A program made the position numbers and the translations under genes. A model generated the notes under the pieces. The model did not search any database and was not told the DNA's origin. It worked only from the letters and a program-made list of their open reading frames with translations. This document shows positions 12,201-23,878 of a DNA stretch of 64,000 nucleotides, piece after piece. Origin of the DNA: Escallonia rubra (lineage: Eukaryota; Streptophyta; Magnoliopsida; Escalloniales; Escalloniaceae). The stretch covers positions 186,001 through 250,000 of the forward strand of contig JAVXUO010002557.1 in the NCBI GenBank assembly GCA_033065855.1, given 5' to 3'. The number at the start of each line of letters is the position of its first letter. Position 1 is the stretch's first letter.

Positions 12201-14245
12201 AAGTGACTGCAGAATCTTAACCTCATCAATTTTCAAAGGTAGGAAAGAAAAAAGATGCCAGGGACCCACACGTAGGGATATTCTCCATTTCAGCTATTGC
12301 TCTTCGAGTGGAAGCGAGTGGAAGCGAAGGGAACAAGTTCAACTCATCCAACTCGTATACTGACTTTTTTAGGAAAATTCTGCTGCTCTTAGATTTAATT
12401 ACTAAATTGCGTTTCAAATCCATTCATAAGTATACAAGACCATATTCTCCAACAATGGAACCACGTTTCAAATTTAGGTCATCTTTAGAGCCAAGATGGC
12501 TCCACATCAAGTACAAGCGACCTGCTGCTATACATATTTTGGATATCAGTAAGGCCAAAATAAAGCAAAGAACTTCAATGTAAAGTCAGGACATTCTTCA
12601 ATGTCCTCAAACTACAGCACAGAAGTAGTTATTCACTAATACTAAGTACACAAAACCCATCGCAGTTTGTAAGGTGCCATTGGAGCTAGTTTACCAAATA
12701 ATATGCCTAAATTCAAATACAGTTAGTGATGTTGCAACCATTCTATCCATTAATGAAATAGAAGCTATAACCCATGGCCTCAGTAACAACCCAATTCATA
12801 ATATTTGTATCCAAGAACGACGTGAAGCATGGACATTGATAGGGAAAAGGATCCTGAATGTCGCAAAATACAAAATTGGCAAGCCAAGGCTACAGTGGAA
12901 AAAAAGAAGTGCAATATGTTCTTCCATATGGTTCATGTATACTACCAATCATATTCTTTTGCTCAGTAAAAGAAAGTCACATGTTTATGCTAAGTTTACG
13001 CACATGTTTAGGCTAAGTTTGTTTCAGACTTTGGCGGGTATGCAAAAGCTGTTAGCTTGGTTCCATAATTGAGAAGTATAGATTATTATAGACAGGTCAA
13101 AGAGGTATGCAACACGTGGATGTAATATCAATGGAATATAAGAAAATGGAATATAAGAAAATACATATGAGTCTACAGGTACTCATGCTTTTTAGGCCCA
13201 CACCACTAAATTGGTACCATCCTTCCATTTCACTCCAATTTACCAATAATTACAACTGATCCATAATTAGAGGGGGAACACAAGGATCAAACACGATAGG
13301 AAAGTGACTGATACCCTGTTGCGTAAGATCTTTCTAACTTTTGTCTTTTTGTGAATTCCTGGAATAGAATTTGAACTTGCAAACATTGACTTTACCCTAG
13401 TTTGACTCGTCAAGCAATGGTTATTCTATTCGTAACCTCTATGGCTATGCGTTCAGTTCCACGTTTACATGCTCAAAATTTCACTCTAGAAATTCATAAA
13501 GAGTCAAAGGGGGCAATAATCATGAAAAGGAGCATTAAGGCTTTTACCATAATACAATGCTCAAACATAGGCCAAAAGGATTTCGTTTTACAAGCAAAAA
13601 TAAACCGGGCTACCAGCTCTCCAACTGTAGACTAGAAAAATACTACTACTATTTTGTTTGTAGATTCCCTCTTCTACGTCTTGCAAATTCCTAGAATAAA
13701 ATTTGAACATGACTTTAACCATTGCTCTTGCCCTAGTTAACAGCAACGTTCATTCTATCCTAGAAACTACCAAAAAGTGACAAAATTCACAAAACAAAGG
13801 GAGTTAATAAACATATAATTGAAAAACACAAGACCTAACAGCATATTTTATACATTAAGGAGCATTATCATAAATCCCTTGACGAGTCAAATGCCGTTAA
13901 TAGATTAATAATTGAAAATTCTTTAGGGGGAGGGGAGTTTTTTTTTTTTTTTTGGGGGGGGGGGGGGGGGTGAGAAATTGAAAAACCTTGAGGGGCGGCA
14001 CCCATCTCTTTCTCGACCTTGGCCTGCATTTCACGGAGGGCAAGCGATTCGTCCTCCATCTCCTTCAGCCTCTGCCTCATGACGTCCAGTTCCTGATACA
14101 ATTCATACGATTTCAAGATTAGGGTTTTTTCTTGCATGAAAAAAGAACAAGGTCAATTTGATAAAAATCCTAATAAATATAAGATCAAACACCCTACAGT
14201 GCCGTGGTTGTCTGAGCCGGTCATATCGACGTCGCCTGTATCCAT
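9270..14245 (-). CDS. PABN: Nuclear polyadenylate-binding protein, PABN/PABPN1 type
   Basis: The protein binds nascent poly(A) tails in the nucleus and supports polyadenylation. Five coding exons are seen: 14245-14198, 14092-13987, 12156-12086, 9735-9544 and 9401-9270. Lengths are 48, 106, 71, 192 and 132 nt, with GT-AG borders, giving 182 residues and no stop. Order: a short N-terminus ([16 protein letters not shown]); a coiled-coil helix ([31 protein letters not shown]); one RRM whose RNP2 is split by the third intron (SVFVGN / [18 protein letters not shown]) and whose RNP1 is KGYAYVEF; and a C-tail [20 protein letters not shown] ending in a PY/M-rich segment. Arabidopsis homologues are about 220 residues with an acidic N-terminus; that region is nearly absent here. 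The 2.35-kb intron 3 contains no supported gene. Confidence 0.95.
13938..13970. repeat. T16/G17 homopolymer pair just inside a PABN intron
   Basis: Sixteen T are followed directly by seventeen G. On the transcript strand this is poly-C then poly-A, starting 15 nt after the 5' splice site of PABN intron 2. It is a site prone to length variation and sequencing error. Confidence 0.9.
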
Positions 14246-14320
14246 CTTCTTCTCTCTCTCCCCGCTCTCTCTCTCTCCGGTAAGACGCTTTAGCTGAAAA
14301 GTAGTGTTGATCCTGAGGCG

Positions 14321-14338
14321 ATATATAGTTCACACGTG
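14321..14338 (-). promoter_or_regulatory. PABN TATA box with adjacent G-box
   Basis: On the minus strand a CTATATAT box lies at 14328-14321, about 76 bp upstream of the PABN start codon. A perfect G-box CACGTG lies at 14333-14338, just upstream of it. Position and spacing fit a core promoter. G-boxes bind bZIP or bHLH factors in plants; use here is inferred. Confidence 0.5.
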
Positions 14339-15203
14339 AGAATACAGGGGTTATTTTGTCAACCAAATATATTGTTTCCAGATTTAGGCAAGATGTTATC
14401 TCCATTGACTCATTTGCCGCTACAAGGTTAACAACTACCACGATAATATGATTTTCGGCGATAAAAGAAGGGAGGGGTGAGAGGGAGGTTGGGACATAGT
14501 TATGAATATCGTATCGGATTGCGTACTAATTTTTTTTTCATAAAATGGTATGTACCGGTACTGTTTCGATACCGTACCAAAATTTTCATGAATAATATAC
14601 ATCTGCAATATTCATTCATCGGCTAACAACTCCTCTAAAATAAATTATACTAGCTAATGTGCCCGTGCAAATGCACGGGATGCGATTTAATTTGATTTTA
14701 TTGCTAATAACATATTTTAATATAGTCTATTAATTTCCAAGTTCTAAAAAACAAAGAAAGATAGTTATTTTCAAAGACAAATGAGGTAATTCAACTATGC
14801 ATCTTGAACGGAATAGTTGACATTACTCAAGGTACGTAAGTTCCTCCAATACATTAATCCACGTCCTACTGAATTATAGTAAAACTGAGAGAACATTTAA
14901 GCCAAACTTTGATTTTAGATCATTAGCGAAAAAGAGTGTAGATTTAGTTTTACTTTTTCTCAATCTTTTTATGTAAAATATTAGCCAATCCACATATATC
15001 CTATAGTCACGCCTTATATATTCTTTCATGAGAAGTACAGTATTACATATGCTCTTAGATTGGTTCATTCCATTAAGAAGTTCAAACTTCAAAATTTATG
15101 TTAAGAAAAAAGATGTATGACAATTTTCATAAACATCCTGATTTTGTAGTCCTTTTACCCTCACTAATTGTTCTGTGTACCACAATTTAACAAAGAATGC
15201 TTG

Positions 15204-15773
15204 CATGTTTTATATAACGATAGGCCTATTTGCCTCTTTTAGTGACAAAAGGGTGTAGGCTCAGCGAAAAAGAGTGTAGATTTAATTTCACTTTTTCTCT
15301 TTCTTTTTGTGTAAAATATTGACAAATCCATGAATAGTCCTACAGTCATATCGTATATATTCTTCTATGAGAAGTACAACATTACATGTGCTTCATGTTT
15401 TATATAACGATAGGCCTATTTGCCTCTTTTAGTGACAAAAGGGTGTAGGCTCAGCGAAAAAGAGTGTAGATTTAATTTCACTTTTTCTCTTTCTTTTTGT
15501 GTAAAATATTGACAAATCCATGAATAGTCCTACAGTCATATCGTATATATTCTTCTATGAGAAGTACAACATTACATGTGCTTCATGTTTTATATAACGA
15601 TAGGCCTATTTGCCTCTTTTAGTGACAAAAGGGTGTAGGCTCAGCGAAAAATAGTGTAGATTTAATTTCACTTTTTCTCTTTCTTTTTGTGTAAAATATT
15701 GACAAATCCATGAATAGTCCTACAGTCATATCGTATATATTCTTCTATGAGAAGTACAACATTACATGTGCTT
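15204..15773. repeat. Three tandem 190-bp units inside the Helitron
   Basis: Units start at 15204, 15394 and 15584, each with CATGTTTTATATAACGATAG. They are almost identical; one visible difference is AAAATAGTG in unit 3 against AAAGAGTG. A diverged partial copy lies just before the array (about 14925-15080), and the sequence after unit 3 resembles the sequence after that partial copy. The array therefore grew from an older unit. Confidence 0.95.
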
Positions 15774-17872
15774 TTAGATCCGATAAGAAATTGTTCAAAC
15801 CTCAAAGCGGCCTCTTGGCTAAAGAGAACTTTTTGATAATTGTACATGGGTACCAAAACATGATCGGCGGAAAAGCTCCTCTAGTGCAAACATTAAGAGT
15901 TACTATTCCTAGGACAGATTTTACAAACGTGCATGTTTTGTCAAAGAACTAAACGTAGAATCGTCATTTGTTAATATGAATTACCAGTTGTCTGGTTAGA
16001 ATTCTCAACATTATTTGTCCCATTATCTTATACTAATACACCAACACCTTACTGCTACCATTTTCATTAAATAGTCTCCATTATTGTCACCAACCATTAT
16101 AGTTATTACCATCTTTACAGTTCCCGCCATTACTATCACTACTACCGCCACTTCCGTTGTATAATACTATTGCAGTCAACCGCCACCATTACCAAAAATA
16201 TAATATCATTCACATGTGCAAGATCAATTGCACCTTTACTGCCAATGGCAGGTCTACCTCCATATTTTGCTAGCGTTAAAAGTTGTATGGGTTGTAATTG
16301 AGTTAAAAGTTGTCTTAGATCTCATTTATTTTACATTTCTTTTTATTCTCCAAGACTTATACTAATCCGAACTACTTAGTCCCCAATCAAATTCAATTAC
16401 CTCTTGTAATTTAATTTCAAAAAGAATTGGTTCTAAATCAAGTGTAACATCTTAAACTTAAAATATTAGTTTATGAGACCACAAACTCACGAAAAAGCTT
16501 AGGAAAGATTTTCTCCAAAGTTACTTTTAGCAATCTCAATAGAGAAAATGGTACTCTATTTCAAATCTCTTGGAGATTCTAAGTCTTCTTTCATTATTCT
16601 AGAATGAAATATATGACAGGCGCTGTAATTAAATATATAACAATAGATCAATAGTTAATGACATGATGACTAACCAAGTACAACAGATAAATAAATAGTG
16701 AGATTCAAAAACATTGATTGTGTTTGGAGCATAGTTTACATTATGTTCTTCAACAAATTAGCTAGAACATAATTGACATTATGGAGCGAGGGTAGAATGT
16801 TTTATCATGGTGTCAATAGGTTTACTTTTCAAATGTTGCAATCATTTGATACTATACTTAAGCCTTCTACTTTCTCATTTCTTTCAACCAATGGACTTTA
16901 TCATTTTCTTTCCTTTTAAGCAATCCAAATTGGTGTGTTTTGAGAACCAACATCCAAATTAATCCACTAAAATTAATCCATTAAAGCGGAAAAAAAAAAA
17001 AAATATAAATAGTGAAGTGTGATCGTTTTATAGCAATAAATGGAAAGCAGAGAATTAAAATATAAGAGGTTATGAGGCATTTTCTTTTGCCAATATTTCT
17101 TGCATATATGCACACTGAAGCAGGCATATACTTTCAACAAATAAATTCTATTACCATGTCTCTTTCTAATAACAGGTGAGTGTCTTTTGTCAACCTCACA
17201 AAATCTTTTTAAAATTGATAATAAGCGGACTAAAACTTTTGTTATTACCATCTAGTTTATTTTTGAAGCTAGACACTTGATGCTTGCGCCCTATATTTTA
17301 CCACCTAAATGTTCTCTTTGTAGTTCCATGCTAGTTAGCTTAATATCTAATTGCTAATGAATTAATTGTATGTCCTGTCACAGAATGCGACAAAAACAAA
17401 CTAATATCAACCAACTCTATAAGAAATTTGACATCATATTCTCCTCAGGTTGCCTTAACAACACCAAAAACCATGAAAAACATCTTGCGTCCCTTGACCA
17501 TTATTTGCTCATACAGATTACCATATTATCATACTTGGTAAAACTCTAGGCTGCTAATTATTAACCAAAGATGTTTTCTACATTTGCTTAGATTCTCACT
17601 AACAGAAACGTTAGATCTGCTCGCTCTTTATTGCCTAATTGTAGTGTGCATACATTAAGGTGTGATTATTTCAAAGATTTTTCATTTTCTTATATTTGCT
17701 TGCTACTAAAGATTTCATATAACTGACAAAAAAACAAAGATTCGTGATAGTATCGATAGGAATAATTATATTGAAAATCTCATAATTAGATTGTAAATTG
17801 CAGAAATAATAGGCAGAGTATATTAGAATGCATATTCTATGTCCCGTAAAGAGAAAATATAGTTAATGTTTC

Positions 17873-19176
17873 GGGTCAAATACACGTTAGTATCCTGAAA
17901 CTACCACAAAATCTCACTTGAGGGTCCCAAAGTTTAATTTTTACACATAAGGGCCCGTAGTTTTAATTTTGCAATAAATAAGGACATCTGTCCAAATTTT
18001 TAACGATCTAGATAAACTGTCAGGGGCAATTTCGTCAAGTCAAATTTGTTTTCTTAAAACCCTAGTTTCAAAACATTCCCAAACCTTTCAACTACTCCAC
18101 TGCCATCAACTGACAATCACCGCCGGTGCCGTCTTATCACAGCACCACCGGTGAAGACTACAACCACTGAGTGCACAACCATCGCCGCTCACAAACCATC
18201 ACTCGCCGGCATCACTGCCGCCATCATAGCAGCGCCACCGACACCCAGATCAGTATCGTTGGTGGCCCAATCGATCGCAAAACCATTTAATTACCTCAGA
18301 TCCACCGCTGACCAATACCGTCTAGCGACCAACACCGCTTTCCCATCACCACGATCCACTGCCGACCAACATCGCTCCCCCATCACCATGATCTCTCTTC
18401 GACCCCTCTTGATCCACCTTAAATCCTTGTTCAACCAACAACTCACACATCAGCAGTGGTGTGCAAGAGCAGATGACTCACCGCCACCAACAAACACACA
18501 TACATACATCAGCAGGCACAAACGATGATACACACACACACACACACCAACAGACGCACCCAACTAACACACACCACACACAAAAATCAGAGAAGACGCA
18601 CACAATTCACACACAACACGCACATCGGCACAATCACCACTACAAATCGCACGCCAAGTGCCACCAACGGCCACCAGTCGACCACCCATGAGACGACCTC
18701 CATTAATCGGCCCACCCATGGCCGCCGTTGGTCGAGTCCTACCATCAGGGCTCCATCCATGCTGCCGTAGTAATTCCCCGCACAACCACCACTGTCAGAG
18801 ACCGAGGGCCACCAACGGCCATTAATCAGTCACCCATGAGATGCCGTCGCGCCTCTCACTCTCATCATCTTGAGTTTCTAGTGGAATTGAATGAACCGAA
18901 AATGCTCTTTGAAAACGAACAAAGAAGTTCTGCTTCGTGATGCTTCTTGAGATGCCAACGTACGAAAAGTTCCCCTGGCGGAAACCAAAAATGAAACCCA
19001 AAATATGGAAACCCAAAAATGCTCCTGACGGAAAGAGCTGAACCGTTAGGAATTTAGACGGATACCCTTACTTGTTGTAAATTTGGAGTTACAGGCCCTA
19101 ATGTGTAAAAATTAAACTTTAAGACCCTCAAGTGAGACTTTGTGGTAGTTTCAGGGTACTAACGTGTATTTGACCC
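17873..19176. mobile_element. MULE-type non-autonomous element, 9-bp target duplication
   Basis: A perfect 9-bp duplication TAATGTTTC flanks it (17864-17872 and 19177-19185). The inverted ends are about 90 bp long and begin GGGTCAAATACACGTTAGTA on one side, with one difference in the first 21 bases on the other. The interior from about 18050 is C-rich and codon-like (CCACCGCCG, CACCACC runs), with a 125-codon plus-strand frame at 18151-18528 and CA repeats near 18530. This looks like captured gene-derived DNA (Pack-MULE style), but I do not recognise the source. No transposase is present. Confidence 0.85.
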
Positions 19177-20906
19177 TAATGTTTCTCATGTATACATTTG
19201 TCAGATTTAATTTTGTTATATTTAAGTATTTTTAAGGTGTTATTAGTCAAAATTCAAGGCCTAATAAGAATATATAGATTGATTAGATAGAGATTTAAAA
19301 TATGTAAAATTGATATTCCAATTTTATAGTTAAGGTTTACAAAACTTCAGCCAAATATACCCACAAAATGTTTAGTAAAACCATTGTAAAAACTTGGGAA
19401 GTAGGATTGTAAATATTGTTCATATTAAAAGTCTATTTAAGTGCTACTAATCAAATTAAATTCTAGTAAGTTAACCAATTAATAATGCGAAGTGCTAAAA
19501 TAATGTCAAATTAGAATAATATTTTTTCAAACTTTATTTTAAAGAGAAATGGTACATATTGTTGTAGTTGCAATACCTAATTTTTAAGTTGATATTTGAT
19601 GTACTGTAAAAAAGACATAGTCTTGTATATAAAAAGTTTTACACGTAAATGAAGTTAAAATTCTTACGAATTAATTGATTATGCCTACATTTGTATGATA
19701 GATTAGAATGGAATTTTGTAAAATTACAAAAAGAATTAGTAAGTAGGGTATGATTTTCGCACTTTATATTTTTTAGATTTTATATTGTTGTTTCAAAGTA
19801 GTTTTGAGGTTTTAATAAGCAAAATTAAGGCCTAATATATGAGTATATTAATTAGGTAGAGTTTTAGAAGGTGTAAAATTAGTTTATTAGTTTTATAAAT
19901 TTTATAAATATAGGCTAAAGGAGACCTACGAATTTTTTAATAATAAATTATAAGAAAGAGTTAAACAGAGTAGAAAAGGAAAAGAATACCAAAACATATA
20001 GGATTCTTGATTATACATATCCAATTCAAAAGAGTTGGACTCTAAATAAAGAAACCAATTAAGATAGGGGACTATCACATGCAAAGTTGAAGCTTATGTG
20101 GCAAAAGGAGAATGTTTCTAAAGAGTCCTATGTGGCGTAAATATAGAGCTCTAAAAATCCTACGTGTCGTGATTCTAAGCGAATGTTTCAGCTTTTTATA
20201 TATATATAGATAGATATCCTATAGAGCTTGAATTACGTTAATTTTCAAATAAACTAAGTAGCTTATTCAATTGAATTACCTCTTTTAGGATTATCCCCCT
20301 TTTCAACAATCTCATTCGCAAGTTCTTACGTAAGAATAAGATTTTTGTTCAATAATAACGTTTTCGGATTCAAGAATAAGTTATTTTTGTTTGTGTGAGT
20401 GTGTGTGCTCACGCACATGTGTGTAAAGCAGTACATCGTATAGATAAAGAGAATATGAACAAAGCTTAGGTGGATATTATGAACAAGAAGGTACTGAGGC
20501 TTTGATTGATATAATAAGAACTTAGAGTGTTTTTTATTTAGTTTTTCTATGGTTAATTTACAAAATTTCTAACAAAAGTGTGTTACTTTTACATTTTATA
20601 AGAAAATCGGTACAAAACAGAATATCTCGGCCGGTACGTAGTTCTAGGCCAGTATCACCTGTACCGGCCGGTACAACCGGTACATAGCGGTATTTTGCCC
20701 GGTACAAAATATAAGCAGTACCGTACTAGTAGAAGGTAAAAACGGTACGTACTGGCCGCTACGGTATTGACAACTATGGGTTGAGGAGTAGGGGTGAGCG
20801 AGATAGGTTTACAAAACGTGTCAAAAAAACACCGTTAAAAAACTTACGTTGTATCCAATGTGCGACTTTTGGAAATTTTAAATTCCAACTTTAGCACTGT
20901 CTTAAA

Positions 20907-21236
20907 GGCTCTGTTTGACAAATTTTTTTTTCAATTTCCAAAAATAAAGAGCAGTTTAATATTTTTTTTTACAAAAACAAATGGATGTTTGATAACCCAG
21001 TTTTTTTTTTTTGTTTTTGTGGTGGTTTGCGGTGGTGGTGGCTGCCGGCGACTGGAGGTGGTGGTGGTGGTCTCAAAAAAAACAAAACTGAAAACCGAAA
21101 CTCATTTTTTGAGTTTTTAAAAACAGTCTTGATTTAAAAACTGATTTTTTAAACTGAAGAAAAAAAAATGGTTACCAAACGCAACTTTTTTTTTCAGTTT
21201 CCAAAACTGAAAAAAAAAACTATGTCAAACAGGACC
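20907..21236. mobile_element. Small MITE in segment Y copy 1
   Basis: The left end GGCTCTGTTTGACA matches the reverse complement of the right end, GGTCCTGTTTGACA. The element is A/T-rich with a GGTGGTGG core. Segment Y copy 2 lacks it, since the flanks are joined near 32245-32265. The target duplication is unclear. Confidence 0.55.
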
Positions 21237-21759
21237 TTAATCATCAAGACTTCTTTTTTAAGTTGGTCAAAATCGCAAACTTTACTAACCGCCAAATTCT
21301 TCTTGTTATTTCCTTTTCTTTTGTGTAATAATAGAGAAAGCAATTTTGCACATTTTTTGTGATTAATTACACATGATAGTACCATAATTTCTCACTTTCA
21401 ATGTACATGGACCAAATTCCACCTCCGGTCTTCTTCCTCCTTTCTTGTCAAAATCGAAAGTTAGGAAATCTTTTCAGGGAGGAAGGGTCACCACCCACGA
21501 GGCTGCATTGAACAAAACTTAGGTTTACGATGAGTCTTGTGGGAACCCGCTTGTCAACAAGTTAGTTAACAAAGACTTTTCTAGCGCTATCTAAATGCCA
21601 TCAAGAACTACAAATCACATGACAATAATTGCTTGATGTGTTACACAAGACCAAATCTACGTCTATACAATGCTTCCAATATTCATCGTAGCGAAACATT
21701 CAGCCACATAAGAATTACTCCTACTGCAGAGTTACTTCATGACTTGGTTTGGCATGACT

Positions 21760-22053
21760 TGCTTTGTTTGCTTCACTGCAACTGACATCAATCTTCTTAC
21801 AGCAGGCAGGCTTAGGCTTCTCAACACTGTTGATTATAAGTAACCAAGAACATCACCCGGTACAAAACCTACCATTCCTAACAAAATTGATCCAGTTTGA
21901 ACAACCCATTTCCACTTGCCACATTTTTCTTAGAATATGTTCTCCCCTGATCTTGTGCTGCCGTCCATTGCCAGGATATGTTTGCCCTTCAAATTCACAA
22001 TGGCCATGAAAGTTCAGAATGTGGTCACAAGCATGATCATTGAACCTCTGGCC
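21760..22053 (-). pseudogene. ABCG transporter remnant P1 (exon 8 tail fused to part of exon 7)
   Basis: On the minus strand this reads as part of exon 7 of the neighbouring ABCG genes (sequence around GCCATGAAAG). It jumps directly into the last third of exon 8, where HILRKMWQVEMG and EKPKPA are recognisable. The first two thirds of exon 8 and the intron between are gone. The exon 8 part contains a stop and frame changes. It is a dead fragment of a once complete ABCG gene. The same fusion occurs at 32796, so the deletion predates the segmental duplication. Confidence 0.8.
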
Positions 22054-22460
22054 TGGAGAAATGTTACTGATAAGACTGTTAGATTAGCTCATGAATCACT
22101 TACCCCGTTTTGTCAAGATTTTAAATGATTGATTTTTTTTTTACTTGAACAGGTAATAAAATAAATAGTAAAAGTTGCACGGGACAGATTATCCACGCCT
22201 CTGTCGACTACTTACACACTTATTGTTATATTTTTTTTTCCTGATGTAACTTTTGACAAAAAGAGTGCAACCATAGTAAAAAAGAGCATGCAAATAGCTC
22301 TCGTTCTGTAAAATTTTAGTCACTCAAGTATGCATCAACACAAAATTTTTACTTTTAGATACAACACTCTTGAAGATCGTAGATTTAGTCTCGCTAAGAA
22401 TATTTTGTATACCTTTCAAGTGTATTTGTAAGGTTAATACGTTTTTGTCGGATCAGGATC

Positions 22461-22589
22461 CCTTGCTGTAACCTACCCATGGTTACAGCAGGGGTGCTGT
22501 GATCCCAAATGAGAGAGGGGGAAGAGAGAGAGGGGGATGTAAATCATGGTTACTCTCTCTCTCTTCCCCCTCTCTCATTTGGGATCACA
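22461..22589. repeat. Two consecutive hairpins at the ABCG deletion junction
   Basis: First, CCTTGCTGTAACC (22461-22473) pairs with GGTTACAGCAGGGG (22481-22494). Second, a perfect 35-bp inverted repeat has arms 22498-22532 and 22555-22589 around a 22-bp loop; the arms start TGTGATCCCAAATGAGAGAG. Together they form a foldback block of about 130 bp. It sits exactly where the ABCG gene body and promoter present in the other two units are missing. Confidence 0.9.
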
Positions 22590-23878
22590 ATTGACTCAAG
22601 AAGAGGAAATTTTGGGACGTTTTGTCCTCTTTGTTAATTATGCTTCTAATTCATCTTTTCGTTTATTGTTTTCGTTAAAGTTCAATTTTCTCTCAGTTTG
22701 GTTACCATTTTCCTCATTTTCCAATTCACTTTTACATTTGGTTATGAATTTTTGAAGTTCTGTTTATAAAAACACCACATTCAACACATTGTTTATCAGC
22801 TATGTAAATATCTTTAAAAATTCAATTAACTCGTTCTAGATTATAAACACGGGAAAAGTGGTATTCAAATAACAAACAGTAGTGTTTCGCACATTGTGAT
22901 TTGTGGTAGATAGTTGCATTTATTTTCTTTGTAATTTAAATAATCATATCCAAATAAGTTATATACAGTTGACTCTCTTATGATTAATATAACGCTCTGA
23001 ACCTTAGGATCCCTACACGTCCTTAAATCAAAACACAATCATGTCCAAAAACGTAACGATCGTAATGGTACCATAAATATAATTATTTGAATCTCAACTA
23101 CTTAACTCCAAAAGAATTCAAAACTTAATTACAATCTCAGACTAATTTGAATAATAAAGAAAAATGAACTAAACCCAAAATTTGTCTAAATAAAATTCAT
23201 TACATCTACTGCTCCCAACTGAGAACACCAAATTCCGGTGTACTATTAACATCTTACCTTTCATGCAACTCTTGCTCTGGAAAGGGAAGGAAACAAAGAA
23301 CAAATGGGTGAGCACGAATTGCCCAGTAAGAGATTTTACACACATAAATTTCAACGAATACCAAATTTGAGTTATAAAATATAGCCAATAAGCAGGAACT
23401 TAGATCACTTAATCGAACTTCACAAACGGATGACAAAACGACCAAAAGAGGATTAAATAACCAATAAGTCAAATATGAAATACGGAGTACAATTTATCAA
23501 AACTTATGAGTGTCACATACACAATCACTTATTATTAAGCATCACAAATCATGGTTATACCATATCGAATATCGTAATCGGCGCATCACATATAAGTCAC
23601 GATTATTAAAAGAGGCTTTTAAACACAAAGATCACCTACAAAGTAATTCGATAAATATAAAGAATATTTATTTGAAATACAAAAACAGATATTGTAGACT
23701 CAAAATGAAGAGAACGAAAATACAAATTCAACGAAATAAAAATCAGATCAATCGGAGATCGGATAAGTACAATATCGTCGAAAGAAATTTTTGGGTAAAA
23801 ACTAAAGGCATGGAGAAATCAGAAGAGACATGTCACATGCTGTCTTAAATCTGTTGTCATTAAATCAAACAAAATGTA

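Larger units (their letters stand above)
14650..20214 (-). mobile_element. Non-autonomous Helitron, minus strand
   Basis: Read on the minus strand, the 3' end is a perfect hairpin CCCGTGCATTTGCACGGG (14679-14662), then 11 nt, then the CTAG terminus (14653-14650), followed by host T at 14649. The 5' end TCTATCTATATATATA starts at about 20214 after host A. This matches Helitron rules: TC start, hairpin near the end, CTRR end, insertion between A and T, no target duplication. No Rep/helicase gene is visible. The interior is A/T-rich and holds a 190-bp tandem array and a MULE-type element. The 5' end could also be at 20210. Confidence 0.75.
14495..20778. mobile_element. TIR element (CATAGTT termini) containing a nested Helitron
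   Basis: The left end CATAGTTATGAATATCGTA matches the reverse complement of the right end, CATAGTTGTCAATACCGTA. Flanks show an imperfect 8-9 bp duplication (GGTTGGGA left, GGTTGAGGA right), and the uninterrupted site GGCTAGGGA is preserved in segment Y copy 2 near 32136-32144. Both subterminal regions are rich in GGTAC / CCGGTAC motifs. Without the Helitron, only about 720 bp belong to this element, so it is a short non-autonomous type. Confidence 0.8.
14391..22440. repeat. Segment Y, copy 1 (interrupted by the 14495-20778 element)
   Basis: 14391-14494 plus 20779-22440 align in order with 32055-33480. Shared landmarks are TCATTTGCCGCTACAAGG, GGGGTGAGCGAGATAGG, the ABCG pseudogene fragment and TCGACTACTTAC. 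Copy 1 carries two insertions missing from copy 2: 14495-20778 and 20907-21236. Copy 1 begins about 60 bp beyond the PABN TATA box, so the duplication edge lies in the PABN upstream region. Confidence 0.85.

Noticed and set aside
12674..13072. A 132-codon plus-strand frame in PABN intron 2
   Set aside because: Low-information sequence with no recognisable motif and no splice or promoter signals; chance frame in an intron.
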